Shown here: piece by piece, positions 7,845 through 16,760 of the stretch
How the letters are laid out: every line of letters starts with the position of its first letter
Numbering within the stretch: position 1 is the first letter of the stretch
Assembly (NCBI RefSeq): GCF_046545555.1
Contig: NZ_JBHZTH010000001.1
Location: 682,001-746,000, forward strand
Direction of reading: 5' to 3'
DNA length: 64,000 bases
DNA from: Winogradskyella sp046545555
GTDB taxonomy: Bacteria > Bacteroidota > Bacteroidia > Flavobacteriales > Flavobacteriaceae
Notes under the pieces: generated by a model
What the model was told of the DNA's origin: nothing
The model's database searches: none
What the model saw: only the letters and a program-made list of their open reading frames with translations
Made by a program: the position numbers and the translations under genes

Positions 7845-9092
7845 ATGGAATATTACTCAATAGCAACAATTTTAATAGTCCTCTCAGGTATATTTGGATA
7901 TATAAATGTAAAGTTTTTAAAACTTCCAATAACCATTGGTCTAATGCTAATAACAATAGTATTTACTGTTGCGGTTGTTGTTATAGCTCAATTTGATAAT
8001 AGCCTACTTCTAAGAGAAAAAGCATTTATTTCTAGTATTGATTTTGAAACTGTTCTACTAGATATTATGCTGAGTTTTCTGCTCTTTGCTGGTGCATTGC
8101 ATACTAATTTTAATCAGCTAAAAATACAACGTGGACCAATTTTAGCATTTGCAACTTTAGGTGTTTTAGTATCTACTTTTTTAGTTGGTATAGTTATGTT
8201 TTATGTATTACAATTAATAGGATTAAATATAGAATTTATATACTGCCTTTTGTTTGGTGCTTTAATTTCGCCAACAGACCCTATTGCAGTGCTAGGAATA
8301 CTAAAAAAAGCTGGCGCTCCAAAAAAACTAGAAACAAAAATAGTTGGCGAATCCTTATTTAATGATGGAGTAGGTGTTGTTGTGTTTCTTACAATATTCG
8401 CTATTGCAGCTCAACCTAATGCAGACATAGTTTTTACAGATATCGCTACTTTATTTGGTAAAGAGGTATTTGGAGGTATTGCTTTGGGTTTAATTCTGGG
8501 TTGGGTGACTTATCGTTTAATGAAATCAATTGACAATTACGAAGTGGAGGTTATTTTAACAATCGCAACTGTTATGGGAGGTACAATGTTAGCACACAAT
8601 TTTCATTTATCTGCACCATTAGCTATGGTAACGGCAGGGTTAATTGTTGGTAACGATACTGTAAGAAACACTGCTATGTCCAAGACAACCGAAACATATG
8701 TAGATAAATTTTGGGAACTCGTGGATGTTTTGCTAAATACTATGCTGTTTGTAATGATTGGTATGGAAATGCTTATTTTAACCTTAGAAGGTAAATATAT
8801 TTATGCAGGTTTATTAGCTGTGCCTATTATTTTAATGTGTCGTTATATTTCTTTGTGGTTACCAATTAAATTCTTTTCTAAACGACTAGACTTTGTTCCT
8901 AAGACCAATCTTATAATGACATGGGGAGGATTAAGAGGAGGGATTTCTATTGCGTTAGCATTAAGCCTCACTCAAGAAATGCATAGAGAATTATTTTTGG
9001 TAATAACATACATTGTAGTAATAGTCTCAATTGTTGGCCAAGGTTTAACGGTTGAACCTATTATAAAACGGCTTACTAAAAAAACAGTTTAA
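7845..9092 (+). CDS. Na+/H+ antiporter, CPA1 (NhaP-like)
   Basis: The 415-residue protein has about twelve membrane helices. ALISPTDPIAVLGILKKAG and GESLFNDGVGVVVF are the ion-binding signatures of CPA1 antiporters, with the central ND pair. WGGLRGGISIALALSL is the conserved late helix. It exchanges Na+ (or K+) for protons at the inner membrane, as expected for a marine organism. The long cytoplasmic C-terminal domain found in some NhaP proteins is missing. The 3' end overlaps the convergent lipoprotein gene by 4 bases. Confidence 0.93.
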   Translation: MEYYSIATILIVLSGIFGYINVKFLKLPITIGLMLITIVFTVAVVVIAQFDNSLLLREKAFISSIDFETVLLDIMLSFLLFAGALHTNFNQLKIQRGPILAFATLGVLVSTFLVGIVMFYVLQLIGLNIEFIYCLLFGALISPTDPIAVLGILKKAGAPKKLETKIVGESLFNDGVGVVVFLTIFAIAAQPNADIVFTDIATLFGKEVFGGIALGLILGWVTYRLMKSIDNYEVEVILTIATVMGGTMLAHNFHLSAPLAMVTAGLIVGNDTVRNTAMSKTTETYVDKFWELVDVLLNTMLFVMIGMEMLILTLEGKYIYAGLLAVPIILMCRYISLWLPIKFFSKRLDFVPKTNLIMTWGGLRGGISIALALSLTQEMHRELFLVITYIVVIVSIVGQGLTVEPIIKRLTKKTV

Positions 9093-9808
9093 TTAATTAT
9101 TAGTTGGTCTTCCAATTCATCAAAAGGGATTACAAATTCGGTATAACCTTGAGCGTATGAGGCCACTTCATAGGTGTTGTAAAGTAGAACTAAACCGTCA
9201 TCGCTAAAACCTATATTCTCGGGAAGTTGAAATGGTTTACCAAAAAAGTAATCTTCCATTTTTAGATTTTCATCTCTATTTTCAAGATTTTTCAAAAAAT
9301 ATGTTTTGGCTATTGTTTCAAACACTTTAGAATTTTTTAGAATGTCTTTTTGATTCAATATGTCCCCTGTTTTGGCATTTAAGTTCAAAAATTTAATTTT
9401 ATCATTTCCGTGAGCACCACCTTTATATTCGTAGGTACTTATTGCAAGTGTTATAACATCTTCAGATTGGTATGTTTTTTCGGTTTCAATGTGAAGTTCC
9501 CAAATTGGTTCTGATTCTTCGGGAAAATCACTTTTGAATTTAAGGTATTCTGTATCAAAATCTTCTAAAACAGCTCTAAGATTGGTTTTCTTTTCGGGGA
9601 AACTCAGCGTTGAGATTATAGTTTCTTCAATCTTAAAATTAATTTTTTTACTTATTTCATCATTCTCAGAAGCTTTGTCATAGATGACTGAAATTTCAGA
9701 TTCAAAAGAATTTTCAATAGATGTAATTTCAAAGTTAACGGGCTTAAATTCGTTGCTGCAAGAATTAATTAGTAATATAATGACGGAAAATAAAATAATA
9801 CGCTTCAC
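9089..9808 (-). CDS. Lipoprotein with DUF3298/DUF4163-type domain
   Basis: A 239-residue lipoprotein: the lipobox LLINSC places Cys near residue 17. TYEYKGGAHGN contains the GGAHG motif typical of DUF3298/DUF4163 (RsiV-like) proteins, followed by LNAKTGDILNQKDIL and the final FVIPFDELEDQ. Family members are periplasmic and bind small ligands or lysozyme in RsiV; here the role is unknown. The start codon is GTG. It is convergent with the antiporter gene, overlapping by 4 bases. Confidence 0.8.
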   Translation of the reverse strand: MKRIILFSVIILLINSCSNEFKPVNFEITSIENSFESEISVIYDKASENDEISKKINFKIEETIISTLSFPEKKTNLRAVLEDFDTEYLKFKSDFPEESEPIWELHIETEKTYQSEDVITLAISTYEYKGGAHGNDKIKFLNLNAKTGDILNQKDILKNSKVFETIAKTYFLKNLENRDENLKMEDYFFGKPFQLPENIGFSDDGLVLLYNTYEVASYAQGYTEFVIPFDELEDQLIIN

Positions 9809-9875
9809 AAGAATTGGGTTTTGTTAAACTGTGAATAAAGGTATAGCATCGATTTAAATAGAACGAATTATAGAT

Positions 9876-9883
9876 TAAATTTG
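9876..9883 (+). promoter_or_regulatory. Possible -7 promoter box of the cystathionine gamma-synthase gene
   Basis: TAAATTTG fits TAnnTTTG and lies 45 bases before the ATG at 9929. No TTG element is visible at the right spacing, so this is only moderately supported. Confidence 0.4.
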
Positions 9884-9928
9884 TTTTAAGTACTTGCTTT
9901 TTTTTGGACAGATTTTAATACTATTACT

Positions 9929-11068
9929 ATGAAATTTAATACAAAAACAATACATGGTGGACAGCAATGCGATCCTGCTTATGGATCAGTAATGCCGCCA
10001 ATCTATCAAACTTCTACATACGCACAATCAACACCAGGTGGTCATAAAGGGTATGAATATTCTAGAACACATAATCCTACAAGGCATGCCTTGGAGAATT
10101 CATTTGCCAGTATAGAAAATGGTAAATATGGCTTAGCTTTTGCTTCTGGTTTAGCTGCTATTGATGCTATTTTAAAGTTATTAAAGCCAGGTGACGAAGT
10201 TATTTCAACAAATGATTTATATGGTGGGTCATATCGTTTGTTTACTAAAATATATAAAGATTTTGGTATTAAATTTCATTTCTTATGTATGGAAAATGTC
10301 GAAAATATTGAGAACTATATTAATACTAATACAAAGCTGATTTGGGTGGAAACGCCAACCAACCCAATGATGAATATCATCGATATTATTGCTACAGCCA
10401 AGATTTCAAAAAAGCACAATTTGCTTTTAGCAGTAGATAATACCTTTGCAACACCTTATTTACAAAAGCCTCTAGATTTAGGAGCTGATATTGTAATGCA
10501 TTCTGCTACAAAATATCTCGGAGGTCATAGTGATTTGGTTATGGGAGCTTTAGTAGTAAACAATAAGGATTTAGCGGATCGTTTATACTTTATTCAAAAT
10601 GCAAGTGGCGCCATATGTGGTCCGCAAGATGCGTTTTTAGCATTAAGAGGTATTAAAACACTTCATGTACGTATGCAACGACATTGTGAAAATGGTAAAG
10701 CAGTTGCTCAGTATTTGGCTGCACACCCTAAAATAGAAAACGTCTATTGGCCAGGTTTTAAAAACCATCCAAATCATCTAATAGCAAAGACTCAGATGAG
10801 TGACTTTGGTGGTATGGTATCTTTTACAACAAAAGGGAATAATTATAAAAAGGCAATAAAGATTATAGAAAATTTAAAACTATTCACTTTAGCAGAATCT
10901 CTAGGTGGAGTCGAGTCCTTAGCTGGGCATCCTGCAAGTATGACACATGCTAGTATTCCTAAACAAGAACGCGAAAAAATTGGTGTTGTAGATTCTTTAA
11001 TAAGACTAAGTGTTGGTATAGAGGATTCAGAAGATTTAATTACTGATTTAAATCAGGCGATTAGGTAA
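9929..11068 (+). CDS. Cystathionine gamma-synthase / gamma-lyase family PLP enzyme
   Basis: A 379-residue enzyme of the Cys/Met metabolism PLP family. YEYSRTHNPTRHALE and FASGLAAIDAIL bind cofactor phosphate. VDNTFATPYLQKPLDLGADI and HSATKYLGGHSD contain the PLP-binding lysine, and SLGGVESLAGHPASMTH is the typical C-terminal motif. It could make cystathionine from O-acylhomoserine and cysteine (MetB) or cleave cystathionine (lyase); sequence alone does not separate these. It is monocistronic with a strong terminator directly behind. Confidence 0.9.
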   Translation: MKFNTKTIHGGQQCDPAYGSVMPPIYQTSTYAQSTPGGHKGYEYSRTHNPTRHALENSFASIENGKYGLAFASGLAAIDAILKLLKPGDEVISTNDLYGGSYRLFTKIYKDFGIKFHFLCMENVENIENYINTNTKLIWVETPTNPMMNIIDIIATAKISKKHNLLLAVDNTFATPYLQKPLDLGADIVMHSATKYLGGHSDLVMGALVVNNKDLADRLYFIQNASGAICGPQDAFLALRGIKTLHVRMQRHCENGKAVAQYLAAHPKIENVYWPGFKNHPNHLIAKTQMSDFGGMVSFTTKGNNYKKAIKIIENLKLFTLAESLGGVESLAGHPASMTHASIPKQEREKIGVVDSLIRLSVGIEDSEDLITDLNQAIR

Positions 11069-11090
11069 TTGCTATAAATAAGAGGTAATA

Positions 11091-11125
11091 AAAAAGACCA
11101 AATCATTTGATTTGGTCTTTTTTAT
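11091..11125. terminator. Bidirectional intrinsic terminator
   Basis: A perfect 15-base stem, AAAAAGACCAAATCA (11091-11105), pairs with 11108-11122 around a TT loop and is followed by T residues. On either strand it has an A-run before and a T-run after the hairpin. It therefore serves both the cystathionine synthase gene and the convergent outer-membrane protein gene. Confidence 0.9.
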
Positions 11126-11141
11126 TTATGTTTTACATCAT

Positions 11142-11945
11142 TTAATCTAAATAATAAATGTAGCCAAAGTTTAGCCAAACATTCCAATCATTATTTTTAT
11201 TTGATGCTAGTTTATGATCTAAACCATCGATAAAGTCAGTAAAATAATATTGACCTCTTAATTCAACAAAAAGATCAGAGAGGACTGATAGCTTATATCG
11301 TGTACCTATACTCGTTACTACAGACCAAGTGGTCCCACTTTCACTGCTAACAAAGGGGTCTCCGCCAGAGGCATCATCCCAAAAATTGTAGAAATTATCA
11401 TTATTATTAATATTACCATCACCAAATGTTGTTGCAACAGATGGATTATAAGAAACGAAGTGCGCACCAGCAGATATAAAAGGAGCAAAAGAATAAGCTC
11501 CTGCCGAAAATGCTCTAATACTTAAAGGAAAATATTCTAATTGCATACCAATGTCCCAGTTTTGGGCTTGGCCAGTATGACTCCTTAATTGCTCTGCTTC
11601 TTCGGTTTGTCTATCTTCATCGACCCATTTTCCTATATGTTCGAGTTCTGTTCTGTTCCAAGAAATTTCAGTTCGTAATTTAAAATGATCGTTAAAATAC
11701 TTATCTGTAGTATAACAATTACAATCGGCACGGTATGCAAAATTAATATAATGCACAATACCTATAGCTATACCTGTGTTACCAGAATTGGTCTCAAAAT
11801 CATTACGTATTCCGAAATCAGATTTAAACGCAATTGGACCTACAAAAGCGCCTATTTCGTGAGAAAATCCTAATTGAGCATAAGTAGATTGTATAGATAA
11901 AAACAATACTAATGCGATGATAGATTTTTTAATATTCATTGCCAT
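11142..11945 (-). CDS. Probable outer-membrane beta-barrel protein
   Basis: A 267-residue protein with a signal peptide (SIIALVLFLSIQSTYAQ). Alternating hydrophobic strands rich in Tyr, Phe and Gly end in FGYIYYLD, as expected for an outer-membrane barrel. It contains GFSHEIGAFVGPIAFKSDFG and NSGNTGIAIGIVHYINFAY. These resemble a conserved flavobacterial family that I recall as THC0290_0291; that name is from memory and should be verified. A second in-frame ATG lies two codons downstream (11939). Function unknown. Confidence 0.7.
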   Translation of the reverse strand: MAMNIKKSIIALVLFLSIQSTYAQLGFSHEIGAFVGPIAFKSDFGIRNDFETNSGNTGIAIGIVHYINFAYRADCNCYTTDKYFNDHFKLRTEISWNRTELEHIGKWVDEDRQTEEAEQLRSHTGQAQNWDIGMQLEYFPLSIRAFSAGAYSFAPFISAGAHFVSYNPSVATTFGDGNINNNDNFYNFWDDASGGDPFVSSESGTTWSVVTSIGTRYKLSVLSDLFVELRGQYYFTDFIDGLDHKLASNKNNDWNVWLNFGYIYYLD

Positions 11946-11975
11946 AAAGCTCGGGGATTATTAGCCTTTGCCGAA

Positions 11976-11983
11976 CAAATATA
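11976..11983 (-). promoter_or_regulatory. -7 promoter box of the outer-membrane protein gene
   Basis: On the minus strand this reads TATATTTG, an exact TAnnTTTG match 30 bases upstream of the start at 11945. No TTG is seen at 17-23 bases upstream. Confidence 0.5.
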
Positions 11984-12120
11984 TAAAAACTCGACAAAAG
12001 ATAAAATAAAAGGGACAAAATGCAAAATACTTATTGTTTAGAGGAAAATTAATACAATCTTTTAATTTTAAAAATAATTGAGAATATAAAAAAAATAAGC
12101 CGTTATTTTTACAGATAATG

Positions 12121-12128
12121 TATCTTTG
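12121..12128 (+). promoter_or_regulatory. -7 promoter box of gdhA
   Basis: TATCTTTG is an exact match to the Bacteroidota -7 element, 36 bases before the gdhA ATG at 12165. Its position supports that ATG over the in-frame TTG at 12126, which overlaps the promoter box. Confidence 0.6.
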
Positions 12129-12164
12129 TGGGCAATAAACCACAATTTCTTAACAATTTTTTAT

Positions 12165-13508
12165 ATGAAAGATAAAATTGATGCGTTTCTAGAACTTGTC
12201 GAAAAACGTAATGGCCATGAGCCAGAATTTTTGCAAGCAGTACGCGAAGTTGCAGAAACAGTTATTCCGTATATCGTTAAACACGATATTTATCATGGTA
12301 AAAACATTCTTTTAAGAATGGTAGAACCAGAAAGATTAATTTCTTTTAGAGTCTCTTGGGTTGATGATTCAGGCGAAATCCAAGTAAATAGAGGGTATAG
12401 AATTCAGATGAACTCAGCTATTGGACCCTATAAAGGAGGTTTGCGTTTTCACCCTACGGTGAATGCTAGTATACTTAAATTTTTAGCTTTTGAGCAGGTA
12501 TTTAAGAACAGCCTAACAACCCTTCCGATGGGAGGAGGTAAAGGTGGATCAGATTTTGACCCTAAAGGTAAATCTGATAACGAAATTATGCGTTTTTGTC
12601 ACGCTTTTATGAGTGAATTATTTAGACATATCGGTCCTAATACGGATGTACCAGCAGGAGATATTGGTGTAGGTGGTAGAGAGATTGGTTTTATGTTTGG
12701 AAAATACAAAAAACTTAAAAATGAGTTTACGGGTGTATTAACCGGTAAAGGAGCTTCTTGGGGAGGATCTTTAATTAGACCAGAAGCAACAGGTTATGGT
12801 ACGGTCTACTTCGCACAGAACATGTTAAAGCTTAAGGACGATTCATTTGACGGAAAAACAGTTGTTATATCTGGCTCAGGTAACGTAGCACAGTACGCCG
12901 CTGAAAAAGCTATAGAATTAGGAGCGACTGTTTTAACTCTGTCTGATTCTGGAGGATATATTTTAGACGAAGAAGGTATCAATTCTGATAAACTGAAGCA
13001 CGTAATGTTTATTAAAAATGAAAAAAGAGGTAGAATACGTGAATATATTGATAAGTACCCAAATGCTAAGTATGTAAAAGGCGGACGACCTTGGTCAGTT
13101 AAATGTGATATTGCTCTTCCTTGTGCTACTCAGAATGAATTAAATGGTGATGAAGCAAAAGAGCTTATTAATAATGGTTGTATGTGTGTATCGGAAGGTG
13201 CAAACATGCCTTCGACTCCAGAGGCAATACATGAGTTTCAAAATGCCAAAATTTTATTTGCACCAGGTAAAGCCTCTAATGCAGGTGGTGTAGCAACTTC
13301 TGGTTTAGAAATGAGCCAGAATTCATTGCGTTTAAGCTGGTCTAGAAAAGAAGTTGATGATAGATTAAAAGATATTATGGAAGATATCCATGATTCTTGT
13401 GTCGCCTATGGAAAAAAAGACGATGGATCTATTGATTATATTACAGGAGCAAATATTGCAGGTTTTGTTAAAGTTGCTGATGCTATGCTAGCACAAGGAG
13501 TTGTGTAA
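12165..13508 (+). CDS. gdhA: NADP-type glutamate dehydrogenase
   Basis: The 447-residue product has the length of the hexameric, NADPH-type enzyme that makes glutamate from 2-oxoglutarate and ammonium. Motifs are NSAIGPYKGGLRFHP and LPMGGGKGGSDFDPKGKSD (substrate site with catalytic lysines), PAGDIGVGGREIG, and the nucleotide-binding VVISGSGNVAQYAAEKA. The ATG at 12165 was chosen because it gives the standard N-terminus MKDKIDAFLELVEKRN and sits downstream of the promoter box. A terminator follows at 13532-13562. Confidence 0.96.
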   Translation: MKDKIDAFLELVEKRNGHEPEFLQAVREVAETVIPYIVKHDIYHGKNILLRMVEPERLISFRVSWVDDSGEIQVNRGYRIQMNSAIGPYKGGLRFHPTVNASILKFLAFEQVFKNSLTTLPMGGGKGGSDFDPKGKSDNEIMRFCHAFMSELFRHIGPNTDVPAGDIGVGGREIGFMFGKYKKLKNEFTGVLTGKGASWGGSLIRPEATGYGTVYFAQNMLKLKDDSFDGKTVVISGSGNVAQYAAEKAIELGATVLTLSDSGGYILDEEGINSDKLKHVMFIKNEKRGRIREYIDKYPNAKYVKGGRPWSVKCDIALPCATQNELNGDEAKELINNGCMCVSEGANMPSTPEAIHEFQNAKILFAPGKASNAGGVATSGLEMSQNSLRLSWSRKEVDDRLKDIMEDIHDSCVAYGKKDDGSIDYITGANIAGFVKVADAMLAQGVV

Positions 13509-13531
13509 AGAATACTATTTTTAAAGATTTT

Positions 13532-13562
13532 AGCCTCCATGAATTGTATGGAGGCTTTTTTT
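13532..13562 (+). terminator. Intrinsic terminator of gdhA
   Basis: AGCCTCCAT (13532-13540) pairs perfectly with ATGGAGGCT (13548-13556) across a 7-base loop, followed by seven T residues. Confidence 0.9.
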
Positions 13563-13606
13563 ATGACATAATATATGATAAGCATAATATTATCGTTAGT
13601 ATTAAA

Positions 13607-13614
13607 TATATTTG
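13607..13614 (+). promoter_or_regulatory. -7 promoter box of porZ
   Basis: TATATTTG fits TAnnTTTG exactly and ends 17 bases before the ATG at 13632. This spacing supports 13632 as the start instead of the in-frame start further upstream at 13575. Confidence 0.55.
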
Positions 13615-13631
13615 AGCAAACAAATTTATTG

Positions 13632-16016
13632 ATGAATAAACCTGTTTTCATAACTATTATTATCTTTTTTATGGCAATAACTAAAAGTTATTGTCAAGAT
13701 TTTTCAACTTTATGGCAAGCGCATTACTCTTATAATGATATTGTAGATGTGGTAAATGGTAATAATAAAATTTATGCTGCTGCACAGAATGCCGTTTTTC
13801 AGTATGATACTTTATCAGAAGAGCTAAAAACAATAACCACGGTAGAAGGTTTGTCGGGTGAGCAAATAACGACTATTTACTATAGTGAAGATTTTCAATA
13901 TGTTCTAATAGGTTATGAGACAGGGCTAATCGAAGTTTATTCTGAGACTGATGAATCTGTTTTATCTGTTGTAGATATTTTAGAGAAACAAAACATTACA
14001 CCTGTAAATAAACGAATTAATCATTTTTATGAGAATGAAGGTCTTATCTATATATCTACTGATTTTGGTATTTCTATTTATGATTTAGAAGGCTTAGAGT
14101 TTGGTGATACTTATTTTTTAGGTAATGGTGGTACTCAAATTACAGTAAGTCAAGTTTCTATTTTAAATAATGAAATTTATGCAGCTTGTTTAAATAATAA
14201 TGGTATTAAAAGAGGAAATCTAGCTAATCCAAATCTCATTGATTTTTCGCAATGGGAAACCATTATAACAGGTGATTTCTTTACTATGAATACTGTTAAT
14301 AATAAATTGTATTCCATTAGGTCCAATAGAGTTTTACACGAAATTGAAGGAGTAACTATAAATACATTATTTACATTTCCTTTATTACCGTCTGATACTG
14401 AAGTGTCAAATTCTAATTATATAGTCTCTAGTACTACAGACGTATATATTTATGATGAAAACATTCAATTAATTAATAATTTTCAGACCAATGGTGAGTT
14501 TAGTACTTCATTTACATCAGCCACAATTTTAAATGATTTTGTCTACTTAGGCTCACAAGATTTTGGTGTATTACAAAGTTTAATATTAGATAATACAATT
14601 TATACAGAGATTAAACCTAATGGTCCTTTATTTAATGAAGTCTTTAGGGTAGATGCAGAAAGTGAAGTTGCCTGGGTTAGTTTTGGTGATTATTCAGAGG
14701 CATTAGATCCGTCACCTTTTAGAACCAGAGGTATAAGCTATTTAATTGATGATAATTGGGAAAGTATTCCTTTTGATAGTCTTTTTGGTGCTAGAAATTT
14801 ATCAGAAATTTCACCAAATCCTTTTAGTCCAAATCAAGTTTTTATTAGTTCATTTCAAAATGGTATTGTAGAAATTAATGATTTTGAGCCAACAGTTTTA
14901 TATGATCAAAATAACAGTGGCTTAGAATCTTTAGTTGTGCCTGGTGCACCTAATTTTTCGAGTATTAGAGTATCGGCATCGACTTTTGATAGAAATGGCT
15001 TATTGTGGTCTCTAACCGCTAGAGCACCTAATCCTTTAAAATCGTATGACCCGCAGTCGGGTAATTGGCAAGGGTTTGATTTTTCGTCTATTATTGAAGA
15101 CGATTTAAATGATGAATTTGGTTTTTTTGATATTGCTATAGATGATAATGGTACAAAATGGATCGGTGGTTATTCAAACGGTCTTTATGCCTATAATGAA
15201 GGTATTTCGGACAATCCGTTGAGAAATATAAGGACTGAGGAGCAAAACTTACCATTCCCTCGAGTGACGTCTTTAGAAATTGATAATAGAAATCAGTTAT
15301 GGATTGGCACATTTTCTGGACTTAGAGTTTTGTTTAATACCGCAGGATTTTATGACGATCCTAATCCTGTTTTAAGTTCTATTATAATTTTAGAGGATGG
15401 TATACCTAAAGAATTATTAGAGAGTCAGTCTATAACAGATATAGAATCAGACGGATCAAACAATAAATGGGTAGGAACCGTTGACTCAGGAATATTTTAT
15501 TTTTCACCAGATGGGCAAAATACAATTTATCATTTTACTACTGATAATTCCCCTTTACCATCAGACAGAATTAATGATATTTCTATTGATCCTAATAATG
15601 GAATAGTTTACATAGCCACAACCAAGGGTATGTTATCATTTAAAGCAGGTGGCTCAAAACCAGAAGAAACGCTTGAAAATGCTTTTGCTTATCCTAATCC
15701 GGTAAGACCCGAATACAATATTCTTGGATTTAATGACCTAAATGATATTAATAAAGGTGTAAAAATTAGTGGACTTACAGATAGTGTAAATATAAAAATC
15801 ACAGATATAGAAGGTAATTTGGTCGCAGAGGCTCAGTCTAATATAAACTTAAGATCATCAAGTTCTAATTATAATTTTGCCATAGATGGCGGTACCGCTA
15901 TTTGGAATGGTAAAAATCTTGCTAATTCTGTTGTTAGATCCGGTGTATATTTGGCTATGATTTCTGATTTAGACTCATTTGAGACTAAGGTTATTAAACT
16001 TCTTATTGTTAGATAA
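13632..16016 (+). CDS. porZ: Type IX secretion system protein PorZ
   Basis: The 794-residue protein begins with a signal peptide (FITIIIFFMAITKSYCQ). A two-component-regulator-like beta-propeller repeat region follows, with repeated units such as GTKWIGGYSNGLYAYNEG, NQLWIGTFSGLRVLF and NNKWVGTVDSGIFYF. The C-terminus (NSVVRSGVYLAMISDLDSFE and onward) resembles a T9SS sorting-type domain. PorZ belongs to the cell-surface attachment complex that links T9SS cargo to anionic LPS. Position directly upstream of recO (2-base gap) agrees with its usual location. The ATG at 13632 follows the promoter box. Confidence 0.82.
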   Translation: MNKPVFITIIIFFMAITKSYCQDFSTLWQAHYSYNDIVDVVNGNNKIYAAAQNAVFQYDTLSEELKTITTVEGLSGEQITTIYYSEDFQYVLIGYETGLIEVYSETDESVLSVVDILEKQNITPVNKRINHFYENEGLIYISTDFGISIYDLEGLEFGDTYFLGNGGTQITVSQVSILNNEIYAACLNNNGIKRGNLANPNLIDFSQWETIITGDFFTMNTVNNKLYSIRSNRVLHEIEGVTINTLFTFPLLPSDTEVSNSNYIVSSTTDVYIYDENIQLINNFQTNGEFSTSFTSATILNDFVYLGSQDFGVLQSLILDNTIYTEIKPNGPLFNEVFRVDAESEVAWVSFGDYSEALDPSPFRTRGISYLIDDNWESIPFDSLFGARNLSEISPNPFSPNQVFISSFQNGIVEINDFEPTVLYDQNNSGLESLVVPGAPNFSSIRVSASTFDRNGLLWSLTARAPNPLKSYDPQSGNWQGFDFSSIIEDDLNDEFGFFDIAIDDNGTKWIGGYSNGLYAYNEGISDNPLRNIRTEEQNLPFPRVTSLEIDNRNQLWIGTFSGLRVLFNTAGFYDDPNPVLSSIIILEDGIPKELLESQSITDIESDGSNNKWVGTVDSGIFYFSPDGQNTIYHFTTDNSPLPSDRINDISIDPNNGIVYIATTKGMLSFKAGGSKPEETLENAFAYPNPVRPEYNILGFNDLNDINKGVKISGLTDSVNIKITDIEGNLVAEAQSNINLRSSSSNYNFAIDGGTAIWNGKNLANSVVRSGVYLAMISDLDSFETKVIKLLIVR

Positions 16017-16018
16017 AA

Positions 16019-16738
16019 ATGCTTACAAAAAATAATAGCATTGTTCTGTCCAAAATAAAATATAAGGATTACGATCTCATTGTTAAATGTTATACAGCGC
16101 AAAGAGGTGTTGTGAGTTATATTCTTAGAGGTATTTTGAAATCCAAAAAAAGCCAAACAAAAACGGTTTATTTTCAGGCATTATCACAAATACAAATAGA
16201 AGAAAATTACAAACCAAATCAATCTTTGCATTCAATTAAAGAAGTAAAATTATATTATACTTATAAAAGCCTTCACACAAACGTTTACAAAAGTGCAGTT
16301 GTTTTGTTTTTGTCTGAAATTTTATCTAATGTTTTAAAGGAGGAAGAAAAGAATGAAGCCTTATATCATTATATAGAAACAGCATTACAATATTTAGATA
16401 ACGAGGAACATTTTTCTAATTTTCATATGTTGTTTTTATTAAAACTGACTCGCTATCTCGGAATTCAACCCGAAAATTTAAATATAGAATACCCATACTT
16501 TAATCTTAAGTCTGGTGTTTTTGAAGCTTTTAGCACAGATATTTATTCAATCTCTGGTAAAAATTTAACACTGCTAAAACAATTGTTGGGCATAAATTTT
16601 GATACACTTTCTACTATAAAAATTAATGCAAAGCAAAGACAAGAGTTTTTAAATATGTTATTGTATTATTTTGAATTACATTTGGGTGGGTTTAAGAAAC
16701 CAAAGTCACTACAGGTTCTTAATGATGTATTTCATTAA
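16019..16738 (+). CDS. recO: DNA repair protein RecO
   Basis: RecO helps load RecA on gapped DNA with RecR/RecF. The N-terminal OB-fold begins KNNSIVLSKIKYKDYDLIVKCYT, followed by GVVSYILRGILKSKKSQTK and a helical C-terminal domain (YHYIETALQYLDNEEHFSNF). At 239 residues it has the typical size. It begins 2 bases after the porZ stop and is followed 22 bases later by the TonB receptor gene, so the three genes may share a transcript. Confidence 0.93.
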   Translation: MLTKNNSIVLSKIKYKDYDLIVKCYTAQRGVVSYILRGILKSKKSQTKTVYFQALSQIQIEENYKPNQSLHSIKEVKLYYTYKSLHTNVYKSAVVLFLSEILSNVLKEEEKNEALYHYIETALQYLDNEEHFSNFHMLFLLKLTRYLGIQPENLNIEYPYFNLKSGVFEAFSTDIYSISGKNLTLLKQLLGINFDTLSTIKINAKQRQEFLNMLLYYFELHLGGFKKPKSLQVLNDVFH

Positions 16739-16760
16739 GTCAGTTTATCAAGAGATTTTA

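Noticed and set aside
12126..12164. TTG start 13 codons upstream of the gdhA ATG
   Set aside because: The TTG overlaps the TATCTTTG promoter box, and the ATG at 12165 gives the standard 447-residue protein.
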